Assembly: GCF_023634765.1 (NCBI RefSeq)
Contig: NZ_JAMLFX010000001.1
Location: forward strand, 256,848 to 320,847
Reading direction: 5' to 3'
Length of the DNA: 64,000 nt
DNA from: Pseudomonas sp. AKS31
GTDB lineage: Bacteria; Pseudomonadota; Gammaproteobacteria; Pseudomonadales; Pseudomonadaceae
The translations under genes were made by a program, and so were the position numbers. Positions 47,261 through 58,695 of the stretch are shown here, in pieces. The first letter of the stretch is position 1; each line of letters begins with the position of its first letter. The notes under the pieces were generated by a model. The model saw nothing but the letters and a program-made list of their open reading frames with translations. It did no database searches and was not told the DNA's origin.

Positions 47261-49873
47261 TTACTCAGGCTTGAGGTGCACGCCAGCCGCGCTGGCCAGT
47301 GCAAATATTTTGCTCGCGGTCTTGCCATCGAAGGTCTGGCGCCAGATGGCCACGTGCGGCAAACCGGCCAGTTCATCGCGGCGCTGAGCGTCGATGCCGC
47401 GCCTGCTCTGTTCGAGGGTTTTGAGGTGACCACCTCTGGTGGTGAAACTCAGGGGCGGGGCGTTGTGCTGGTCATAGTGGAAATGTGCCTCCCACAACGG
47501 TGTGTCGTCAGCGCGATCAGTGATCGAATAAACATCAAGAAACGACTTGCTTTTGCCCTTGCCCAATGGCTTGCGGTCAACGGTTTTACTCACGCTGACT
47601 TCGTCGGCATCCATCAGATAGTTCAAACGCATGATGTCGAGCACGTCCCGGTTCTTGTACATGCGCACCAGAACACTTTGGCCATGGGCATCCAGTGACT
47701 CGGCAACGCTTCGCAAGCGCGCAGCCAGGTCGAGGAGTTCGGTGTCATTGGCCGCGTCTTCATGGCTTTCCAGGCGCCTTGCCTGCTCGTTCAGGCTTTC
47801 CGTCTCTTTGCCCAAGCCTTCAAGAATCTCGGTCGGATTGGTTTTTCTCGCTTCTTCCACCCTGGCCTTGGCGACGTGCTGTTCAACGTCGACCAGTAAC
47901 CGCTTTGCCTCGGCGACCAGTTGTGGTCGGGGTGTACTGGCGATGGGAGGTCGCACTGGCAACCATTCGCCCTGTCTTTTTTCGTAGCGGGCGGATGGAG
48001 AGCCGGGGCGCAACGGGTCCGGGACCCTGACGATGACATTGCCGTCCTGAGCCGTTTCCGTTTCACCGACCAGAACCCGGTAAGTGCCGTGCTGGCGGAC
48101 CCGGAAAACTTTCCTGGGGGAAAAAGGGCGGGGGCTTTCCGAAGGGTCGGGCAGCGCTGGAAGGAAGTCGAAATCGATATCGTGGTCGATGTTGGGCAGC
48201 TCGCGATCGCGGCCAATCGATTCCAGAATGTCGTTCAGCCGGTTTTCGATTCGCCTCTCGAGTGGATCAATCAGTCTGAGAATTTCCCGGAGATACCCGG
48301 CCCTCAAAGCATCCGTGTCAGCATTGACCGCCAGTTGCAGTTCAAATCGGGATTTGTCCGTCCTGATCTGATCAAGGCTCAAGAGCAGCGCCATCGGATG
48401 CTCATGTTGCGGAATGTTTATCAGGTCTCCGGTGACCAGGTCGACGGAGGAAAGCGATGGCATGGTGGTATTGGGTGAATGGTCGGGCGTGCCCGCATAC
48501 AGGTGTACGTAGAGGGTCAGCTTGTTGAAGTTGATGCGTTCGGCCGACGGTACTTGTTGCCTGATTTCTTCGAGTATCGGCGCCGCTCCAGGGTCGGCTT
48601 TTCTGATTTCTGCCAACACCACTTCACGTTCTTCGATAAATCTCAGCTTCTTGTTCAGGTGAGGGATCATTCGCTTGCAACTGTCGGCATCCAGACTGGA
48701 GACCGCCGGCCTGACCCGCAGGTCCATGGCCGCCATGAGACGGTTGAGGAATTCGGCGCGCTCTATGCGGAAGGTGTGCAGTTCCTGCTTGAACAGCCCG
48801 TTGGCTTTCGCAAGGACCAGCCATTTTCTGTTGAGCACCAGCGACTCCACGAAATCTGCCTGTTTTTGCACATGCTTGAGCAAATGCACTTCGAGACTCA
48901 GCAGTTTTGCGTTTCGCTCTGCACTGCTCTCGGGCAGTTTCTGGATTTCTGCCCAGAGGGTGTTATGCCGGTCCGACGAGTTCGTCAACTCCGTGTGGGC
49001 CTTGTGAAAAGGCTCGTACATCTGCATCAACGTGTCTTTACTCAGGCGGGCAATCTCCGCGTCCTGAATGCCTCCCTTCAGGTCTGGCAAATGATAGACC
49101 CAGCGATTACCTTCATCGCGCCTGACCGGCCGTGTTGCGCCGCTGCGGCTGGCTCGGTAGATATTCGCGCTGTCGACTGCCACGGGGTCTTTCGGGTTGA
49201 CGATACGCCACCCTTTTTGGGCCCCGGTGGAGGCACTCACATCGTGCATGACCTGATAAACGTAGTCGTGTAGGGGCAGGTACAGCCGCCCTTCATGGCG
49301 CAACATCCCGTCGCTGTCGGCCTTGGCGTCGGTGATATCCGGATTTGTGCGCAACGTCTGCAGGTGAGTGTCGATCAAGGTAACGGCGTCACCGTCCTTG
49401 AGCGAATGCCACAGACCGCTGTCGCTGTCGCGCAGCAGTAGCGGGCCAGAGGCAACCCGCTCGGCCGCGAGCTGGGCGCGGTAGAGGCCGGTCTGCGGAT
49501 CGATCCCGACCATCACGATGCCGCCGTGCCCGACATCGACGTATTCGCGGCCCTTGTACATTCTCAAGCCCTCGGTATTGGCCTGGGGCAAACGGCCAGT
49601 TGCCGGGGTTTGGTAGCGCTCCAGTGATTGTGGCCCTGTTACGCCCATTTCCACCGAGGCCGTTGTCGTGTGCGCTATGACGACGGGGGATGGTCTTCTC
49701 AGCTCAGGACTGGGCATGCCGTGAGTGCCGAGCGGCTGCGTCTGGGGGGCGAGAGAAAACGACGATTCCAGTGTCATACGAGGTGCTTGCCCCGTATTGC
49801 CGTGCCCTGGTGAATCCGCGCGAAAAGGGCTGTCGGCATTGGTGGTGCCCTTGGCGCTTTTTTTTGGAGCCAT
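47261..49873 (-). CDS. Large modular toxin/effector-like protein, unrecognised C-terminal domain
   Basis: 870 aa. Shared N-terminal module at about 100-165 (EGLRMYKGREYVDVGHGGIV...TGLYRAQL), second shared module at about 190-250 (HEGRLYLPL...VYQVMHDVSAS), a long helical middle with coiled-coil character (about 280-550), a DFDFLPA...PRKVFRVRQHGTY module at about 568-600, more helices, and a C-terminal domain (about 770-870) with FLDVY, TPLWEAHFHY and GGHLKTL. It lacks LRR and NEL domains. The start MAPKKSAKG at 49873 was chosen for its AAGGA site 8 nt upstream; longer in-frame starts at 49882 and 49903 exist. It is the second gene of a three-gene unit. Function is unknown. Confidence 0.82.
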   Translation of the reverse strand: MAPKKSAKGTTNADSPFRADSPGHGNTGQAPRMTLESSFSLAPQTQPLGTHGMPSPELRRPSPVVIAHTTTASVEMGVTGPQSLERYQTPATGRLPQANTEGLRMYKGREYVDVGHGGIVMVGIDPQTGLYRAQLAAERVASGPLLLRDSDSGLWHSLKDGDAVTLIDTHLQTLRTNPDITDAKADSDGMLRHEGRLYLPLHDYVYQVMHDVSASTGAQKGWRIVNPKDPVAVDSANIYRASRSGATRPVRRDEGNRWVYHLPDLKGGIQDAEIARLSKDTLMQMYEPFHKAHTELTNSSDRHNTLWAEIQKLPESSAERNAKLLSLEVHLLKHVQKQADFVESLVLNRKWLVLAKANGLFKQELHTFRIERAEFLNRLMAAMDLRVRPAVSSLDADSCKRMIPHLNKKLRFIEEREVVLAEIRKADPGAAPILEEIRQQVPSAERINFNKLTLYVHLYAGTPDHSPNTTMPSLSSVDLVTGDLINIPQHEHPMALLLSLDQIRTDKSRFELQLAVNADTDALRAGYLREILRLIDPLERRIENRLNDILESIGRDRELPNIDHDIDFDFLPALPDPSESPRPFSPRKVFRVRQHGTYRVLVGETETAQDGNVIVRVPDPLRPGSPSARYEKRQGEWLPVRPPIASTPRPQLVAEAKRLLVDVEQHVAKARVEEARKTNPTEILEGLGKETESLNEQARRLESHEDAANDTELLDLAARLRSVAESLDAHGQSVLVRMYKNRDVLDIMRLNYLMDADEVSVSKTVDRKPLGKGKSKSFLDVYSITDRADDTPLWEAHFHYDQHNAPPLSFTTRGGHLKTLEQSRRGIDAQRRDELAGLPHVAIWRQTFDGKTASKIFALASAAGVHLKPE

Positions 49874-49926
49874 GTTTTTCATCCTTGAAAATAAGTCCCT
49901 CAACCCTGGTTCAGGGAGAGGCCGTT

Positions 49927-52509
49927 TTATGAAGCCAGCTGGAATATTTGCTGTGCTGTCGACAGGTCAATGTCTTCGCGCCAGATCCGCACGTGTGCTC
50001 GACCTGCCTGTTCATCCCGGCGTTGGGATGACGTGCCGAGCCTGCTCTGCTGCAGGGTCTTGAGATGGCCGCCCTTGGCAGTGAAGTTCAGCGCCGGGCT
50101 GTGTTTTTCCGCATAGTGAAAATGGGCGTGCCACAACGGCGTACCGGTTTGCCTGTCGTTCAGGGTGTAAACGTCGAGGAAGTCTTTTTTGTTGCCTTTG
50201 CCCAGTTGCACCCGGGCATGGGTTCGGGTGGCGCTGAGATGGCCATGGCTAATCAGGTACGCCACTCGATCAATGCTCAGATAGGCAGGGTCTTTGTACA
50301 GCCGCACGCGAATCTCTTCGCCCTCATTGAGCAGGCGCTGGCTGTCGTGTTCCAGACGCTGGAGCAATGTGGCCGTATCCACGGCACCGGGATTCGGGGC
50401 CTGTTCGATTTGTCGGGTGACTTCAGTGAGGTTGTCGGCCCGGTCGGTGAGGAACTCGACGATGCTGGTAGCGTTGCGTTTCGCGCTCTCATCGCGCCAG
50501 GCCGTGTTCAAGTGCGAATCGGTTTTTTCCAGAAGTTGCTCGGCCTGGGTGGTCAATGTCGCCAGATTTCTTTCTTGCCGGGCAATCTGGCGACGCCATT
50601 CGCCTTCCCGGTGCTCGTAGGTCTGTAGAACCTCTGCCGGATCGTGTGGGTTGATGACATCAATCAGCTCTTCGCCAGCGGCGGTACGGCGCGGCCGACC
50701 GACGCGAATCTTGTAGACGCCGTGGTGTTTGCTGCGAAACATCTTGCGCGGTGTGACGCTCGGCTGGTTCCTGTCCTGTGCAGGGATAAAGTCGAAATCA
50801 ATCGGTTGCTCATGGGGTGGCAGCGCTGATGTCTTTTCCTGCTCATGGTGGAAACGGTTCAGGTGCTCTTCCAGCGTGCCCTCGAAGGTGCGGATGGCCT
50901 CGACGATGTCTTCGCGTGAACGGCTATGGTGCGCACCGGTCGGGAGCTGCAGATTCTCGTAAGAGACTCTGATGGCCGACGTCTGATCCAGCAGATCGCT
51001 GAGCAATGCGATGCGCGCTTGGGTAGGGATACTGTCGTACGCGCGGAAGGCAAACGTGATCTCGCCAAAGCAGAAGCCGAGGTATCGGGCGTGGGCGTTG
51101 TTGATGTCCACTTCAGCCGTCGTATCGACGAACATTCGGCTTTGGGCGTAAACCCAGAATGCCACGGTGTCGTGCAGATCCATCGGCTCGAACGCTACGT
51201 CTTTCAATTCGGTTTGCGACAAGCGCCATGTGTTCCGCAGCTCATCAGCAATGGCCTGACGTTGTTTCAGAATCACCAGTTTGGCTGACAGATGGGCTGC
51301 GATTTTGGGGTGGTCTGAAACCGGACCGCCGAAAAGCGGTCCGTCGAGGAGCTTGAGTGAGTCATTGGCGATCATCATTTGGTTGAGCGTCAGCATTCGC
51401 CCTTTTTGCAGCATGATGACTTTGTTCCGGTAAGAGGTGCTGCCTCTGGCCGCGATGATCCGCTCCTTTTGTCCGGTGTGCACGCTGAGAGCTTTTTCGA
51501 GTATCGACAGCTCCCGTTGATGGTGTCCTTCGAGTTGTTCCAATACGTTTCGCTCGCCGTCGGTGCCTTTCAGGGCCCGCCAGCGGTTTTGTATCTGCTC
51601 GCCCTTGGCCATCGCCTGGTCGAACTCCAGATCCAGAGCCTGCAGCTCGAAGACCAGGTCGGCCACCCGCGCGGCTTCCGTCGGCTTTGCGCTTCGACGC
51701 ATGCCTCCCGCACCGCCTGCCAGCGTGCCCACCCAACCCTGATGCTCATCAAAGACAATCGGCTCCGAGCGCCCCGGACGTGTGCCGATGTAAACGTTGG
51801 CGGAATCAGCGGCCACAGGATCTTCGGAGCGAACGATGCGCATCACGGCCCTCGACGGCGAAGACGCGTCAAGATCATGCAGTGCTTGATAGGTGCGCTG
51901 TCCCAACACGACATACAGTTTGCCGTTGTAGTGATGCAGGCCGTCATGTCCAGGTTCTGCGCCGTGCAAATCCAGATCGCTTGCGAAGGCGAGCAGGCGT
52001 TGAGTGGACAAGGGGAAAGTGGTGGGGGCGGGGGCCTTCAGGGCATGCCAGAAACGGCTGTCGGGATCGCGTACAAGCATCGGCCCGGAGGCGTGCCGCT
52101 CGCTGGGCAATCTCGCTTGGTACAGCCCGGTTTGCGCATCCAGCACAATCTGAACGATCCCGCCGTCCTGCACATCGACGTAGCGGCGTCCCTTGAATGT
52201 TCTGAAACCCTCTGCATCGGGATCCGGCAGCGAGACAGGAGCACTGATCCGGTACTGCTCAAGTGATTGCTCCTGAGCCACGGGGTGCGTGGGCGCGGTG
52301 GATGTCGACTGGCGGATCGTAATCGGGGGCGCCGCAGTGATCGCGTCAAGGTCAGTGCTCGTCGTGATTTTGCCGGGCGTCTGTACTGCGCGTGCCAGCA
52401 GGACACCTGATGGATCCGTCTGATACGGCACACGCCCGATAAGCGGCGTGTCGGGGCGGGGATGGATATGGACAGTGGCGATGCCTCTGATGGGCGATTT
52501 CGGTGACAT
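49927..52509 (-). CDS. Large modular toxin/effector-like protein, paralogue of the 870 aa neighbour
   Basis: 860 aa, collinear with the product at 47261-49873: proline-rich start, shared modules at about 98-155 and 190-275 (YNGKLYVVL...ALHDLDAS; RPGRSEPIVFD...GGAGGM), helical middle, DFDFIPA...PRKMFRSKHHGVYKI at about 567-600, and the C-terminal domain (about 769-860) with FLDVY, TPLWHAHFHY and GGHLKTL. Its second module is closer to that of the NEL-type ligase than to that of the 870 aa neighbour, a sign of module exchange. The start has AAGGA 8 nt upstream. It is the first gene of the apparent operon, with 53 bp to the next gene and divergent to ygiQ. Confidence 0.82.
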   Translation of the reverse strand: MSPKSPIRGIATVHIHPRPDTPLIGRVPYQTDPSGVLLARAVQTPGKITTSTDLDAITAAPPITIRQSTSTAPTHPVAQEQSLEQYRISAPVSLPDPDAEGFRTFKGRRYVDVQDGGIVQIVLDAQTGLYQARLPSERHASGPMLVRDPDSRFWHALKAPAPTTFPLSTQRLLAFASDLDLHGAEPGHDGLHHYNGKLYVVLGQRTYQALHDLDASSPSRAVMRIVRSEDPVAADSANVYIGTRPGRSEPIVFDEHQGWVGTLAGGAGGMRRSAKPTEAARVADLVFELQALDLEFDQAMAKGEQIQNRWRALKGTDGERNVLEQLEGHHQRELSILEKALSVHTGQKERIIAARGSTSYRNKVIMLQKGRMLTLNQMMIANDSLKLLDGPLFGGPVSDHPKIAAHLSAKLVILKQRQAIADELRNTWRLSQTELKDVAFEPMDLHDTVAFWVYAQSRMFVDTTAEVDINNAHARYLGFCFGEITFAFRAYDSIPTQARIALLSDLLDQTSAIRVSYENLQLPTGAHHSRSREDIVEAIRTFEGTLEEHLNRFHHEQEKTSALPPHEQPIDFDFIPAQDRNQPSVTPRKMFRSKHHGVYKIRVGRPRRTAAGEELIDVINPHDPAEVLQTYEHREGEWRRQIARQERNLATLTTQAEQLLEKTDSHLNTAWRDESAKRNATSIVEFLTDRADNLTEVTRQIEQAPNPGAVDTATLLQRLEHDSQRLLNEGEEIRVRLYKDPAYLSIDRVAYLISHGHLSATRTHARVQLGKGNKKDFLDVYTLNDRQTGTPLWHAHFHYAEKHSPALNFTAKGGHLKTLQQSRLGTSSQRRDEQAGRAHVRIWREDIDLSTAQQIFQLAS

Positions 52510-52717
52510 TTCTTCATCCTTGAAGGGTTGTCACATCAGCCGGCGCTGGCGCTGGACTGATGAATATTAGGTTTGAACGGTGATTTGATGCCGGTTACGG
52601 GTTGTCGGATGCGCAAAACGCAGGCTGTAAGAGAAACCGACCATTGCCGTCGGAATTGGTTATTTTTTGTGCTATATTCCGCGCCCGCGAATTTTCACTT
52701 CAACACCGGTCGTCGAC

Positions 52718-55030
<2,313 letters not shown>

Positions 55031-55050
55031 ACATCGCTTGAGCTCAACAG

Positions 55051-55077
55051 AACGCCAACCTTCGGGTTGGCGTTTTG
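55051..55077 (+). terminator. Intrinsic terminator after ygiQ
   Basis: AACGCCAACC-TTCG-GGTTGGCGTT followed by TT. The stem is perfect with a stable UUCG-type loop, 20 bp past the ygiQ stop. Confidence 0.85.
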
Positions 55078-55089
55078 CATTGTGGTAGA

Positions 55090-55176
55090 AGATCAAAGGA
55101 TCGCAGCCTTCAGCAGCTCCTACATGGGGATATGCATTTTCTGTAGGAGCTGCCGAAGGCTGCGATCTTTTGATCT
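55090..55176. repeat. REP pair of a second class
   Basis: AGATCAAAGGATCGCAGCCT (from 55090) faces the arm from 55142 that ends GGCTGCGATCTTTTGATCT; the internal parts are CAGCAGCTCCTACA and TGTAGGAGCTGC. The family differs from the TGTGGGAGCGAGC class seen elsewhere in the window. With the terminator before it and the leader of the next gene it accounts for the 55031-55331 gap. Confidence 0.88.
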
Positions 55177-55331
55177 TCGCCACATTTAGGAGCAACTTCG
55201 CCAAACCATTTCCCCGCATCGCCCGATTTTGGTGCTGTACTGCCCTATGCATTCCGGGAAAGCGCCTTAGCCTGTGCATGGCATAAGTCTTGCGCGCTTT
55301 CGAATACGCTTAGGCTCGCAGGAGGCACGCC

Positions 55332-58300
55332 GTGTCGATTCATGTCGCATTGCATCACGTCACGCATTACCGTTACGACCGCGCTGTCGAACTCGGCCCG
55401 CAGATCGTTCGTCTGCGCCCGGCTGCCCACAGCCGCACGCGGATACTGTCGTATGCGCTGAAAGTCTCGCCCGAGCAGCATTTCATCAACTGGCAGCAGG
55501 ATCCGCAGGGCAACTATCTGGCGCGGCTGGTATTCCCCGAGAAGACCAATGAGTTGCGCATTGAAGTCGATCTGCTCGCCGAAATGGCCGTGTTCAACCC
55601 GTTCGACTTCTTCCTCGAGCCCTACGCGGAGAAAATCCCCTTCGCCTACGCTGCCGATGAGCGCAAGGAACTGGCGCCGTACCTTGAAACCCTGCCGCTG
55701 ACGCCAAAATTCAAAGCCTATCTGGACGCCATCGATCGCACTCCGCTGCCAGCAGTGGACTTTCTTGTGGCGCTCAACCAGCGCCTGAGCGAAGACATCG
55801 GCTACCTGATTCGCATGGAGCCGGGCGTGCAGACCCCGGAACACACCCTCGAACATGCCTCCGGCTCCTGTCGGGATTCGGCGTGGCTGCTGGTGCAGTT
55901 GCTGCGCAACCTCGGGTTGGCCGCGCGATTTGTTTCCGGGTATCTGATTCAATTGACTGCCGACGTGAAAAGCCTCGACGGCCCGTCCGGCACTGAGGTC
56001 GACTTCACCGACCTGCACGCCTGGTGTGAGGTGTATTTGCCGGGCGCTGGCTGGATCGGCCTGGATGCGACGTCCGGGCTGTTTGCCGGTGAAGGGCATA
56101 TTCCGTTGGCCTGTAGCCCCGATCCGTCCTCGGCGGCACCAATCAGTGGCTTGGTCGAGCCATGCGAATGCGAGTTCAGCCACGAAATGTCGGTGGAGCG
56201 GATCTGGGAGGCGCCGCGCGTCACCAAGCCCTACACCGACGAGCAGTGGCTGGCGATTCAGGCGCTGGGGCGGCAGATCGATGCTGACCTGCTGGCGGAT
56301 GACGTGCGCCTGACCATGGGCGGCGAGCCGACTTTCGTTTCCATCGATGACCCGGATGGCGCCGAGTGGAACACCGCCGCGCTGGGGCCGGCCAAACGGC
56401 AACTTTCCGCCGAACTGTTCCAGCGCATGCGCAAGCATTACGCGCCGCAGGGCTTGGTGCATTTCGGTCAGGGCAAGTGGTATCCCGGTGAGCAATTGCC
56501 GCGCTGGTCGCTCAATTGCTACTGGCGTCGCGACGGTGTGCCGATCTGGCACAACAACGCCTTGATCGCAGACGAGCAGCAGGATTACGGCGCCAATGGT
56601 GAGTTGGCCGGGCGCTTTCTGGCGAGTGTTGCCGAACGGTTGAAGTTGCCTACACGTTTTGTCTTCCCTGCCTACGAGGATAATTTCTATTACCTCTGGC
56701 GCGAGGGCACGTTGCCGAGCAATGTCAGCGCCGAAGACTCGCGACTGGAGGAGCCGCTGGAGCGCGCACGTCTGCGCAAGGTCTTCAGTCAGGGCTTGAA
56801 CAAGGTGATCGGCCAGGTATTGCCGCTGGCGCGCACCGCCAAGGGCGATCAATGGCAGAGCGGGCGCTGGTACCTGCGAGATGAGCACTGCCGGCTGGTG
56901 CCGGGGGATTCGCCGCTGGGTTATCGCTTGCCACTGGGTTCGCAGCCGTGGGTGAAGGCGGCCGAGTATCCGTTTATCCATCCACAGGACCCGAATCAGG
57001 ATTTCTCCGAACTGCCGCAAACTGCGCAGCTCAACAGTCATGGTGAACCGGCGACGCCTGACGAACGCGCGCCGAAAATCGACGAATCCGCTGACTGGCT
57101 GACCCGCACAGCGTTTTGCGCCGAGGCGCGTGAGGGACGTTTGTACCTGTTCATGCCGCCGCTGGAGCGGGTCGAGGATTATCTGGAACTGGTCGCGGCC
57201 ATCGAAGCCACGGCTGAAGAACTGCATTGCCCAGTGCTGCTGGAAGGCTATGAGCCGCCGAGCGATCCGCGCCTGAGCAATTTCCGCATCACCCCGGATC
57301 CCGGTGTGATCGAGGTCAATGTGCAGCCGTCGGCGACCTGGGACGAGTTGGTCGAACGCACTGAATTTCTCTATGAAGAGGCGCGGCAAACTCGCCTGAC
57401 CACCGAGAAATTCATGATCGACGGTCGCCACACCGGCACCGGCGGCGGCAACCATTTCGTACTCGGTGGCGCGACGCCGGCGGACTCACCGTTTCTGCGC
57501 CGCCCCGATCTGCTGCGCAGCCTGATCAGTTACTGGCACAACCACCCGTCTTTGTCTTACCTGTTTTCCGGATTGTTCATTGGCCCTACGTCCCAAGCGC
57601 CGCGTGTCGATGAGGCGCGCAATGACGCCCTGTATGAACTGGAAATCGCTTTTGCGCAGATGCCCGAACCGGGTGAGGAATGCGCGCCGTGGCTGGTTGA
57701 CCGACTGCTGCGCAATCTGCTGATCGACGTCACCGGCAACACGCACCGTGCCGAGTTCTGTATCGACAAACTGTATTCACCGGACGGCGCCACCGGGCGT
57801 CTCGGCTTGCTTGAACTGCGCGCCTTTGAAATGCCGCCCCATGCGCGCATGAGCCTGGCCCAACAGTTGTTGTTGCGCGCGCTGGTCGCGCGGTTTTGGC
57901 GTGAACCTTATGCGCCGCCGAAACTGGCGCGCTGGGGCACTGAACTGCACGACCGCTTCCTGCTGCCGCACTTTATCGAACAGGATTTCGCTGACGTCAT
58001 CGTCGAACTCAACAGCGCCGGTTATCCGCTGCGGGCGGAATGGTTTGCCGCGCATCTGGAGTTTCGCTTTCCCAAGGTCGGCGATTACGCCGTCAACGGT
58101 ATTGAACTGGAGCTGCGTCAGGCTCTGGAACCGTGGCATGTCCTGGGCGAGGAGGGCGCGGCTGGCGGCACAGTGCGTTACGTCGATTCATCGCTGGAGC
58201 GTTTACAGGTCAAGCTCAAGGGGCTGCCGCCGCAGCGCTATCTGCTGACCTGTAATGGCGTCGCGGTGCCCTTGCACCCGACCGGGCGCGTTGGTGAGTT

Positions 58301-58607
58301 TGTCGCGGGTGTGCGTTACCGCGCGTGGCAACCGGCCAACTGCTTGCAGCCGACCATCCCCGTACACGCACCGCTGGTGTTCGACCTGCTCGACACCTGG
58401 ATGGGGCGCTCGCTGGGCGGTTGTCAGTACCACGTCGCGCATCCGGGCGGGCGCAATTACGAGACGTTGCCGGTCAATGCCAACGAAGCGGAGAGTCGGC
58501 GGATGGCGCGGTTCTTCCGTGTCGGACACACACCGGGGAAACTTCCTATACCGAACGTAGAAATCAGTGACGAGCTGCCGATGACAATCGATTTGCGACG
58601 TTTCTAG
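55332..58607 (+). CDS. Transglutaminase-like protein with C-terminal DUF2126 region
   Basis: 1091 aa, soluble. The N-terminal transglutaminase-fold part (about 1-265) carries the Cys-His-Asp triad: C180 in GSCRDSAW, H229 in LHAWCEVY, D245 in GLDATSG. The long rest (about 290-1090) is the DUF2126 region (MGGEPTFVSIDDPDG, and GTGGGNHFVLG at about 700). The start is GTG with AGGAGG about 8 nt upstream. It is the first of three genes that also encode an ATP-grasp/alpha-E protein and a second transglutaminase-like protein. Comparative genomics has linked such sets to peptide-bond or amide-forming pathways; the product is unknown. Confidence 0.9.
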   Translation: MSIHVALHHVTHYRYDRAVELGPQIVRLRPAAHSRTRILSYALKVSPEQHFINWQQDPQGNYLARLVFPEKTNELRIEVDLLAEMAVFNPFDFFLEPYAEKIPFAYAADERKELAPYLETLPLTPKFKAYLDAIDRTPLPAVDFLVALNQRLSEDIGYLIRMEPGVQTPEHTLEHASGSCRDSAWLLVQLLRNLGLAARFVSGYLIQLTADVKSLDGPSGTEVDFTDLHAWCEVYLPGAGWIGLDATSGLFAGEGHIPLACSPDPSSAAPISGLVEPCECEFSHEMSVERIWEAPRVTKPYTDEQWLAIQALGRQIDADLLADDVRLTMGGEPTFVSIDDPDGAEWNTAALGPAKRQLSAELFQRMRKHYAPQGLVHFGQGKWYPGEQLPRWSLNCYWRRDGVPIWHNNALIADEQQDYGANGELAGRFLASVAERLKLPTRFVFPAYEDNFYYLWREGTLPSNVSAEDSRLEEPLERARLRKVFSQGLNKVIGQVLPLARTAKGDQWQSGRWYLRDEHCRLVPGDSPLGYRLPLGSQPWVKAAEYPFIHPQDPNQDFSELPQTAQLNSHGEPATPDERAPKIDESADWLTRTAFCAEAREGRLYLFMPPLERVEDYLELVAAIEATAEELHCPVLLEGYEPPSDPRLSNFRITPDPGVIEVNVQPSATWDELVERTEFLYEEARQTRLTTEKFMIDGRHTGTGGGNHFVLGGATPADSPFLRRPDLLRSLISYWHNHPSLSYLFSGLFIGPTSQAPRVDEARNDALYELEIAFAQMPEPGEECAPWLVDRLLRNLLIDVTGNTHRAEFCIDKLYSPDGATGRLGLLELRAFEMPPHARMSLAQQLLLRALVARFWREPYAPPKLARWGTELHDRFLLPHFIEQDFADVIVELNSAGYPLRAEWFAAHLEFRFPKVGDYAVNGIELELRQALEPWHVLGEEGAAGGTVRYVDSSLERLQVKLKGLPPQRYLLTCNGVAVPLHPTGRVGEFVAGVRYRAWQPANCLQPTIPVHAPLVFDLLDTWMGRSLGGCQYHVAHPGGRNYETLPVNANEAESRRMARFFRVGHTPGKLPIPNVEISDELPMTIDLRRF

Positions 58608-58695
58608 ATCGCACGCGACATGCGGATTTTTCGTCTATCCGCATGTCATGTGCCTGCGTTAGTCTGACCGTTCTTCGCTGTCTGCCGAGCTTTCC

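Noticed and set aside
42493..52509. Type III secretion locus
   Set aside because: NEL proteins suggest it, but no secretion apparatus, chaperone or Hrp-box promoter is visible in the window, so I do not claim it.
55090..55176. CRISPR-like spaced repeats
   Set aside because: Only two facing arms are present rather than direct repeats; they are REP doublets, as at 31716, 38564, 62085 and 63944.
55245..57455. 736-codon open frame on the minus strand opposite the transglutaminase/DUF2126 gene
   Set aside because: Antisense shadow of a motif-rich real gene; the predicted protein is a low-information mix of Arg/Gln/His.
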